In this document: positions 7,123 to 12,446 of the stretch, piece by piece
Position numbering within the stretch: position 1 is the first letter of the stretch
Layout: the number at the start of each line of letters is the position of its first letter
NCBI GenBank assembly: GCA_003552365.1
Contig: PUKR01000131.1
Span: forward strand, 1-12,446
Origin: Syntrophomonadaceae bacterium
GTDB taxonomy: Bacteria > Bacillota > Dethiobacteria > DTU022
Direction of reading: 5' to 3'
Length of the DNA stretch: 12,446 bases
Position numbers and translations under genes: made by a program
Notes under the pieces: model-generated
The model's input: the letters and a program-made list of their open reading frames with translations, nothing else
Databases searched by the model: none
Told to the model about the DNA's origin: nothing

Positions 7123-7150
7123 TTGGAACGATTATCATTATAATTAGTAT
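7123..7150 (+). promoter_or_regulatory. Candidate promoter for uvrB
   Basis: TTGGAA at 7123-7128 and TAGTAT at 7145-7150 are separated by 16 nt, about 105 nt before the uvrB start. A perfect TATAAT at 7139-7144 overlaps but has no -35 at normal spacing. No GAAC-N4-GTTC LexA site is present anywhere in 7118-7255. Confidence 0.35.
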
Positions 7151-7243
7151 AGGCAAGAGGTAATGTTATATCCTGCTTGTTTTCTCTAAATATATGGCAA
7201 TCATGGTTTTTGCATTTTTCTAAGATGAATATGCCTTATTTTC

Positions 7244-7250
7244 GGAGGAA
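7244..7250 (+). promoter_or_regulatory. Ribosome binding site of uvrB
   Basis: GGAGGAA ends 5 nt before ATG 7256 and only 2 nt before an in-frame TTG at 7253, so ATG is the likelier start. The resulting N-terminus, MAVNERFKINSIYRPTGDQP, is normal for UvrB. Confidence 0.75.
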
Positions 7251-7255
7251 GTTTG

Positions 7256-9235
7256 ATGGCAGTTAATGAAAGGTTTAAAATAAACTCAATTTACAGGCCT
7301 ACCGGTGATCAACCGGGAGCGATTGATACCCTGGTCCGGGGGCTTAACCAGGATATGCGGTATCAAACCCTTCTCGGGGTTACCGGTTCAGGGAAAACTT
7401 TTACCGTGGCCAATGTGATTGAACGGGTGCAGAGGCCGACCCTGGTGATGGCTCCCAACAAGATCCTTGCCGCCCAGTTATGCAGTGAATTTAAAGAACT
7501 GTTTCCCGGTAATGCCGTCGAGTATTTTATAAGCTATTATGACTATTATCAACCGGAGGCATATATTCCGCAGAGTGATACTTTTATAGAAAAAGACTCC
7601 TCTATAAATGACGAAATTGATAAGCTAAGGCACTCAGCCACCAGCGCTCTGCTGGAACGGTCGGATGTTATTATCGTAGCCTCTGTTTCCTGCATATATG
7701 GCCTCGGGTCCCCCCATGAATACAGGGATCAGGTCCTTTCTTTACGGGAAGGAGCAAGAATAACCCGGGACGAAATTATCAATTGCCTGGTGGACATCCA
7801 TTACCAGCGCAATGAAATCGATTTTCAAAGGGGGACATTTCGGGTTCGCGGCGATGTGATTGAAATAATTCCCGCTTCTTTTTCGGAGTCAGCATTGCGG
7901 GTAGAACTGTTTGGCGATGAAATCGAGCGTTTAAGAGAAATTGATGTGGTCAGCGGCAAGGTTACCGGTGAACGTTCCCATGCAGCGGTATTTCCCGCAA
8001 CCCACTATGTCACGGCTCCCGATCAGCTAAAAAGAGCTATCGGGGATATAGAAGCGGAGCTGCATGAACAACTTGCCAGGTTTAGAGAAGAAGACAAACT
8101 GTTAGAAGCGCAGCGGTTGGAACAACGGACCCGGTTTGACCTGGAAATGCTCCAGGCAATTGGCTTCTGCAGCGGAATTGAAAATTATTCAAGACACCTG
8201 GATGGACGTCCTCCGGGAAGCCGGCCGGCTACCCTGCTTGATTATTTCCCGCCCGATATGCTTATCGTGATTGACGAATCACATATTACCATCCCGCAGG
8301 TGAACGGGATGTATCGTGGTGATATATCCAGGAAAAGCACCCTGGTCGAACACGGCTTCCGCTTGCCTTCGGCCCTTGACAACCGGCCTCTTCGTTTCGA
8401 AGAATTTGAATCCTTAATCAATCAGGCCATATTTGTATCGGCCACCCCCGGCCCCTGGGAACTTGAGCACAGCAAGAAGGTGGTGGAACAAATTATCCGG
8501 CCTACCGGTTTGGCTGACCCGGTGGTCGAAGTCAGGTCCGCCGAAGGTCAGGTCGACGACCTTTACGGGGAGATCAGGGCCAGGGCGGAAAAAAATCAAA
8601 GAGTGCTGGTTACCACCATGACCAAAAGGATGGCCGAAGACCTGACGGAGTACTACCAGAACATGGGCTTAAGGGTAAGGTACATGCATTCAGAAATTAA
8701 CGCCCTGGAAAGAATGACAATTATCCGGGGGTTGCGGCTCGGCGAATTTGATGTTCTGGTCGGGATCAACCTCCTCAGGGAAGGGTTAGACTTGCCCGAA
8801 GTCACCCTGGTAGCGATCCTTGACGCCGATAAGGAAGGCTTCTTAAGATCGGATCGCTCACTGATCCAGACAATTGGCCGCACCGCCCGAAACATAGAGG
8901 GCAGGGTGATCATGTATGCCGAAGAAGTCACACCCTCCATGCGGCGGGCCATTGATGAAACCGAACGACGGCGCTACAAACAACTCGATTATAACCGGAA
9001 GCATGGGATTATACCGCAAAGCATCGAAAAGCCGATCCATGCCGTGATCGAAGCTACCGCTGCAGCCGAGGAGACCGAATCCTACGGAGTTGAGCAAATG
9101 AAAGAAATCGATCCCGCCAGTAAGCAAAAGATGATTAAAAAACTGCGCAAAGAGATGAACCAGGCATCCAGGCAACTCGCCTTCGAGAAAGCCGCCGAAC
9201 TGCGCGACATGATCTACGAGCTGGAGAAACCCTAA
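7256..9235 (+). CDS. uvrB: Excinuclease ABC subunit UvrB
   Basis: The damage-verifying helicase-like subunit of the UvrABC nucleotide-excision-repair complex: it receives DNA from UvrA, opens the strand at the lesion and recruits UvrC. The 659-residue protein is full length. Visible elements: Walker A GVTGSGKT (41-48), the beta-hairpin region YYDYYQPEAYIPQSDTFIEK (94-113), which clamps the strand, DESH box (340-343), SATP (395-398), helicase motif V region VLVGINLLREGLDLPE (500-515), motif VI QTIGRTARN (538-546), and the UVR domain at about 624-659 (KKLRKEMNQASRQLAFEKAAELRD), which binds UvrC and UvrA. No key residue is missing. It starts at ATG 7256, 138 nt after the MinJ-like gene. Its last codons and TAA overlap repeat sequences described separately. 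It is separated from uvrA by 348 bp, although the two are usually adjacent in Bacillus-like loci. Confidence 0.98.
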   Translation: MAVNERFKINSIYRPTGDQPGAIDTLVRGLNQDMRYQTLLGVTGSGKTFTVANVIERVQRPTLVMAPNKILAAQLCSEFKELFPGNAVEYFISYYDYYQPEAYIPQSDTFIEKDSSINDEIDKLRHSATSALLERSDVIIVASVSCIYGLGSPHEYRDQVLSLREGARITRDEIINCLVDIHYQRNEIDFQRGTFRVRGDVIEIIPASFSESALRVELFGDEIERLREIDVVSGKVTGERSHAAVFPATHYVTAPDQLKRAIGDIEAELHEQLARFREEDKLLEAQRLEQRTRFDLEMLQAIGFCSGIENYSRHLDGRPPGSRPATLLDYFPPDMLIVIDESHITIPQVNGMYRGDISRKSTLVEHGFRLPSALDNRPLRFEEFESLINQAIFVSATPGPWELEHSKKVVEQIIRPTGLADPVVEVRSAEGQVDDLYGEIRARAEKNQRVLVTTMTKRMAEDLTEYYQNMGLRVRYMHSEINALERMTIIRGLRLGEFDVLVGINLLREGLDLPEVTLVAILDADKEGFLRSDRSLIQTIGRTARNIEGRVIMYAEEVTPSMRRAIDETERRRYKQLDYNRKHGIIPQSIEKPIHAVIEATAAAEETESYGVEQMKEIDPASKQKMIKKLRKEMNQASRQLAFEKAAELRDMIYELEKP

Positions 9236-9358
9236 AAAAGTTGTCAGGGGGACGGGGTTGTTGACAACTTTTTGCGGGCAGATAGCCCTTAATAACTTAT
9301 CAGCAGTCAAGACTGCAGCATAATTGAATGCTAAAAGAAGGAAGTTTTTTTAGGGTTT
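9227..9358. repeat. 13-bp perfect inverted repeat bracketing the uvrB 3' end spacer
   Basis: AAACCCTAAAAAA at 9227-9239 is the exact reverse complement of TTTTTTAGGGTTT at 9346-9358, with 106 nt between. The left copy contains the final uvrB codons (AAA CCC TAA). The REP-like hairpin at 9235-9273 overlaps the inner end of the left arm. The two copies could be ends of a very small inserted element or arms of a long foldback; no target-site duplication is clear. A-runs make part of the match easy, but the CCCTA/TAGGG core does not come from A/T richness. Confidence 0.6.
9235..9273. repeat. REP-like hairpin with G-rich loop (possible bidirectional terminator of uvrB)
   Basis: AAAAAGTTGTC at 9235-9245 pairs perfectly with GACAACTTTTT at 9263-9273. 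The 17-nt loop (9246-9262) carries AGGGGGACGGGGTTG. A GTTGTC/GACAAC stem around GGGGGACGGGG resembles the dispersed REP-type palindromes, often linked to IS200-like Y1 (RAYT) transposases, that I recall from many clostridial genomes; this link is from memory, not a search. As RNA, the stem ends in a T-run on the + strand and, by symmetry, on the - strand, so it could also stop transcription after uvrB. It begins at the last base of the uvrB stop codon. Confidence 0.6.
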
Positions 9359-9543
9359 ATAGGAAGTGTCAAGTGCTAAGGAAACGTTATTATGACAAAA
9401 ATTAAATGCTTGGGGCCGATTATCTTTTTAAAGATGGATACGATTAATTTGATCCTTGGATTGGGCTCCGGTAAACATAAAGCGAATGCATAATATTAAA
9501 GCTATTACTGTGATAAAAGTTTTTTACTACTTTGCACTAAGGG

Positions 9544-9560
9544 TTTCCGGTTGCCGGGAA
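9544..9560 (+). promoter_or_regulatory. Small hairpin in the uvrA leader
   Basis: TTTCCGG at 9544-9550 pairs with CCGGGAA at 9554-9560 (7 bp including one G-U) around a TTG loop. It ends 10 nt before the uvrA ribosome binding site, so it could affect mRNA stability or ribosome access. No regulator is implied by the sequence. Confidence 0.4.
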
Positions 9561-9570
9561 CGTGAAAAAC

Positions 9571-9576
9571 AGGAGG
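9571..9576 (+). promoter_or_regulatory. Consensus ribosome binding site of uvrA
   Basis: AGGAGG ends 7 nt before the GTG at 9584, which supports this non-ATG start. Confidence 0.8.
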
Positions 9577-9583
9577 GACGGTT

Positions 9584-12421
9584 GTGACAGCAGGAGAAAT
9601 TTTTATTCGCGGTGCTCGAGAGCACAACTTGAAAAATATAGATTTAACCATCCCAAGGAACAAGTTTATTGTTTTAACAGGATTAAGTGGTTCAGGTAAA
9701 TCTTCCCTGGCTTTCGATACTATATATGCCGAGGGACAGCGCAGGTATGTGGAATCGCTTTCAGCTTATGCCCGCCAGTTCCTTGGGCAGATGGAAAAAC
9801 CTGATGTTGACCAAATTGAAGGACTTTCGCCCGCTATATCCATTGATCAAAAAACAGCTTCAAGAAATCCACGTTCAACGGTGGGGACAGTTACCGAAAT
9901 TTACGATTATATCCGGCTGCTTTATGCCCGGATCGGCAATCCCCACTGTCCCAACTGTCAAATACCGATCAGTCAACAGACAGTACAACAGATTGTAGAC
10001 CAGGTAGCAGGAATGCCGGAAGACACCCGTATCCAGGTTTTAGCTCCCCTGGTGCGAGGTCGCAAGGGAGAATATACGCGCCTTTTTGACGATCTGCGCA
10101 GCAAGGGCTATGTGCGGGTAAGAGTAGATGGAGAAGTGCGCGAGCTTGAAGAAGAAATTAAGCTTGACAAGCAAAAAAAGCATAATATCGAAGTGGTCGT
10201 TGACCGTTTAATTATCCGCAAAGGAATTGAATCGCGCCTGGCCGACTCCCTGGAGAATGCCTTAAAATTAAGTGAGGGCCTGGTTTTGGTTCAAGAGATT
10301 GAGGGTGGCGAGCAGCTATTTAGCGAAAACTTTGCCTGCGCTGAGTGTGGGTTTAGTTTTGAAGAGATCAGTCCGCGGATATTTTCTTTTAACAGTCCTT
10401 ATGGTGCTTGCTCAGAATGTAGTGGTTTAGGCACTAAATCTGAATTTGGCCCGGACCTGGTAATCCCCTACCCGGAATTATCTCTCAAGGAGGGCGCGGT
10501 TCATCCCTGGGCGGGTCAGAGTTATCACCAGCAATTTTTGGAGGCAGCCGCCAAAAGCTGGGGTATAGACCTGGATAAGCCTTTTAAAGATCTCTCCAGG
10601 GAAGAGCAGCATAAAATTTTTTACGGGTCCCCGGAAAAAATTAATTTTCGCTATGTAAACATGTTCAGAAGGGTCCGCCATTATAAAAAGGCATTCCCGG
10701 GGGTGCTTAAGCTCCTTGAACGCCGTTATGCTTCAACAGGCTCAGACGAAATGAAGGCTGATATGGAGCGCTTTATGCAGACCAGGCCTTGTCCTGCATG
10801 TGGTGGAAAACGTTTGAAGTCTTCCAGCCTGGCCGTATTGCTTGGTGGCTATAATATTGCGGAAGTTTCGGCGCTTACGGTGGAACAGGTTGCTGAATTT
10901 TTTAATCAGTTACAGCTTTCTGTACGTGAAACCCAAATAGCCCGCCAGGTTTTGAAAGAGATCGGGGAAAGGTTAAAGTTCTTACACAATGTTGGCTTAC
11001 AGTATTTGAATCTTGACCGGGCGGCGGCTACTCTTTCAGGAGGGGAAGCCCAGCGCATCAGGCTGGCCACCCAGATTGGCTCCGGACTCACCGGGGTAAT
11101 CTATATTCTTGATGAGCCGACTATCGGCTTGCATCAAAGGGACAATGCCCGGTTAATTAAAACTCTGAAAGATCTGCGCGATCTTGGCAATACTGTACTG
11201 GTTGTGGAACACGATGAAGGGACTATTCGCAGCGCAGACCATATTATTGATATTGGTCCCGGGGCCGGGGCCGCCGGGGGAAAAATTGTGGCCCAGGGGA
11301 ATGTGGAACAAATAATTGGTTCTTCAAGTTCTGTGACCGGCGATTACCTGGCCGGTCGGAAAGAAGTCCCTGTTCCTGACAATAGAAGGGATTCCGACCA
11401 GCGGTACCTTAAGGTGCTGGGGGCCAGAGAACATAACCTTAAAGATATTGATGTTCAGATACCGCTTGGCAATTTTGTCTGTGTATCCGGGGTTTCCGGG
11501 TCCGGCAAAAGCACCCTGGTAAATGAAATATTAGCCCAGGCTTTAGCCCGCAAACTGCATCGCTCCCGGGAAAGAGCGGGAGATCACCGCGGATTGGAAG
11601 GGGTAGAGCATCTTGACAAAGTTATTGTTATTGACCAGTCCCCTATCGGTCGAACTCCGAGATCCAATCCGGCTACTTACACCGGATTATTTGACGGTAT
11701 TCGAGAGCTTTTTTCCAAAACCCCCGAAGCCCGCCGCCGTGGCTATAAGCCGGGACGATTTAGCTTTAACGTCAAAGGTGGCCGCTGTGAGGCCTGTCGC
11801 GGTGATGGTATCTTAAGAATTGAGATGCACTTTCTACCCGATGTGTATGTTCCCTGTGAAGTGTGCCGGGGGAAACGATATAACCGGGAAACTTTGGAAG
11901 TTTTATACAAGGGGAACAGCATTGCAGATGTATTGGATATGAATGTGGAAGAAGCCCTCGATTTCTTTTCCGCTATTCCCAAGGTCCAGCGTAAAATGCA
12001 GCTGCTTTATGATGTTGGCCTTGGCTATATCAGGTTGGGTCAGCCGGCGACCACGCTATCGGGTGGGGAAGCTCAGCGTGTAAAACTGGCAACGGAATTG
12101 TCCAGGCGCAGCAACGGCCGCAGTTTATATATCTTGGATGAACCTACCACCGGGCTGCATCTTGACGATATAAACAAACTGCTTGTAATTTTGGATCGCC
12201 TTGTGGATAGCGGTAATACCGTGCTGGTTATTGAGCATAATTTGGAAGTCTTGAAAAGAGCCGATCATTTGATTGATTTAGGCCCGGAAGGCGGCGATGA
12301 AGGCGGTTGGGTTGTTGCAACCGGTACTCCCGAAGAAGTGGCTTCCTTTAAGAAATCATATACCGGAAAATGGCTTTCCGGGGCCTTGTTTCCCGGTAGG
12401 GAGCAGGCTGTAGATTTGTAG
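9584..12421 (+). CDS. uvrA: Excinuclease ABC subunit UvrA
   Basis: The dimeric ATPase that scans DNA for distortions and loads UvrB. The 945-residue protein is complete, with two ABC modules. Module I: Walker A GLSGSGKSS (33-41), signature LSGGEAQR (484-491), Walker B YILDEPTIGLH (507-517). Module II: Walker A GVSGSGKST (636-644), signature LSGGEAQR (825-832), Walker B YILDEPTTGLH (849-859). Zinc-binding cysteines are intact: C122/C125 with C403/C406; C252/C255 with C276/C279; and C735/C738 with C758/C761 in the finger used for damage sensing. The start is GTG 9584, giving MTAGEIFIRGAREHNLKNID, the usual UvrA N-terminus, with AGGAGG 7 nt upstream. The length is normal (about 940-960), so it is neither a short UvrA2 nor a drug-resistance paralogue. 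The preceding 348-bp gap suggests its expression may be uncoupled from uvrB. Confidence 0.98.
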   Translation: MTAGEIFIRGAREHNLKNIDLTIPRNKFIVLTGLSGSGKSSLAFDTIYAEGQRRYVESLSAYARQFLGQMEKPDVDQIEGLSPAISIDQKTASRNPRSTVGTVTEIYDYIRLLYARIGNPHCPNCQIPISQQTVQQIVDQVAGMPEDTRIQVLAPLVRGRKGEYTRLFDDLRSKGYVRVRVDGEVRELEEEIKLDKQKKHNIEVVVDRLIIRKGIESRLADSLENALKLSEGLVLVQEIEGGEQLFSENFACAECGFSFEEISPRIFSFNSPYGACSECSGLGTKSEFGPDLVIPYPELSLKEGAVHPWAGQSYHQQFLEAAAKSWGIDLDKPFKDLSREEQHKIFYGSPEKINFRYVNMFRRVRHYKKAFPGVLKLLERRYASTGSDEMKADMERFMQTRPCPACGGKRLKSSSLAVLLGGYNIAEVSALTVEQVAEFFNQLQLSVRETQIARQVLKEIGERLKFLHNVGLQYLNLDRAAATLSGGEAQRIRLATQIGSGLTGVIYILDEPTIGLHQRDNARLIKTLKDLRDLGNTVLVVEHDEGTIRSADHIIDIGPGAGAAGGKIVAQGNVEQIIGSSSSVTGDYLAGRKEVPVPDNRRDSDQRYLKVLGAREHNLKDIDVQIPLGNFVCVSGVSGSGKSTLVNEILAQALARKLHRSRERAGDHRGLEGVEHLDKVIVIDQSPIGRTPRSNPATYTGLFDGIRELFSKTPEARRRGYKPGRFSFNVKGGRCEACRGDGILRIEMHFLPDVYVPCEVCRGKRYNRETLEVLYKGNSIADVLDMNVEEALDFFSAIPKVQRKMQLLYDVGLGYIRLGQPATTLSGGEAQRVKLATELSRRSNGRSLYILDEPTTGLHLDDINKLLVILDRLVDSGNTVLVIEHNLEVLKRADHLIDLGPEGGDEGGWVVATGTPEEVASFKKSYTGKWLSGALFPGREQAVDL

Positions 12422-12441
12422 GCTTTAATTCTTAATTATTT

Positions 12442-12446
12442 AAGGA
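12442..12446 (+). promoter_or_regulatory. Possible ribosome binding site of a gene beyond the window
   Basis: AAGGA are the last five bases, 21 nt after the uvrA stop, in an AT-rich stretch without a terminator. This is where a closely spaced downstream gene would have its ribosome binding site. The gene itself is not visible. Confidence 0.25.

Larger units (their letters stand above)
9236..9583. other. 348-bp gene-free spacer between uvrB and uvrA
   Basis: No convincing coding region is present; the longest small reading frame I examined (ATG 9328, 25 codons) has no ribosome binding site. In order it holds: the REP-like hairpin (9235-9273); a short hairpin GCAGTC/GACTGC at 9303-9316; the right arm of the 13-bp inverted repeat (9346-9358); an A/T inverted repeat ATCTTT/AAAGAT at 9422-9435; and a GC-rich hairpin at 9544-9560 before the uvrA ribosome binding site. 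No convincing vegetative promoter and no GAAC-N4-GTTC LexA box was seen, although a promoter is expected if the hairpin ends uvrB transcription. Confidence 0.6.

Noticed and set aside
8858..9310. 150-codon reading frame on the - strand across the uvrB 3' end
   Set aside because: It lies mainly antisense to the conserved UvrB C-terminal region, has no recognisable domain, and is explained by uvrB codon structure.
9328..9405. 25-codon reading frame in the uvrB-uvrA gap
   Set aside because: No ribosome binding site, crosses a repeat arm, and is short enough to occur by chance.
1..12446. CRISPR, tRNA/rRNA, toxin-antitoxin, phage or transposase genes
   Set aside because: None seen: nearly all the sequence is taken up by conserved housekeeping genes, and no repeat-spacer pattern or cloverleaf stood out.

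Overview
The window looks like a chromosomal housekeeping segment of a Gram-positive member of the Bacillota, most likely a clostridial (Peptococcaceae/Syntrophomonas-like) species. The reasons are strong AGGAGG-type ribosome binding sites, use of ATG and GTG starts, no outer-membrane functions, and a gene order matching the Bacillus subtilis prfB - yvjA - ftsE - ftsX - ctpB - minJ - uvrB - uvrA neighbourhood. The organism assignment is inference from gene content and order; species cannot be read from the sequence. All recognised genes lie on the + strand.

Layout: (1) the last 37 codons of prfB (release factor 2), then a YitT-family membrane protein (177-1055). (2) A 215-bp AT-rich gap with two palindromes laid over a plausible promoter, then the cell-division/cell-wall cassette ftsE-ftsX (overlapping by 11 nt) and a secreted coiled-coil M23 (LytM) peptidase, closed by a clear Rho-independent terminator at 4132-4173. 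(3) A separately started pair: a carboxy-terminal processing protease (S41, PDZ, peptidoglycan-binding domain) followed 3 nt later by a polytopic membrane protein with a C-terminal PDZ domain that occupies the position of B. subtilis MinJ. (4) The nucleotide-excision-repair genes uvrB and uvrA, separated by 348 bp that hold a REP-like hairpin abutting the uvrB stop codon, a 13-bp inverted repeat bracketing that hairpin, and a small hairpin just before the uvrA ribosome binding site. The window ends 25 nt after uvrA with an AAGGA that may be the ribosome binding site of another gene.

How they work together: FtsEX is an ABC-type transmembrane regulator that, in studied bacteria, switches on coiled-coil peptidoglycan hydrolases or their activators. 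The M23 protein directly downstream has the right architecture to be that partner and keeps its metal-binding residues. The Ctp protease and the MinJ-like protein suggest a second envelope/division module. UvrB and UvrA are complete and form the damage-recognition part of the UvrABC excinuclease.

I found no mobile-element gene, tRNA, rRNA, CRISPR array or defence system. The window is mostly a conserved region; the least explained sequence is the repeat-bearing uvrB-uvrA gap and the palindromic ftsE promoter region.
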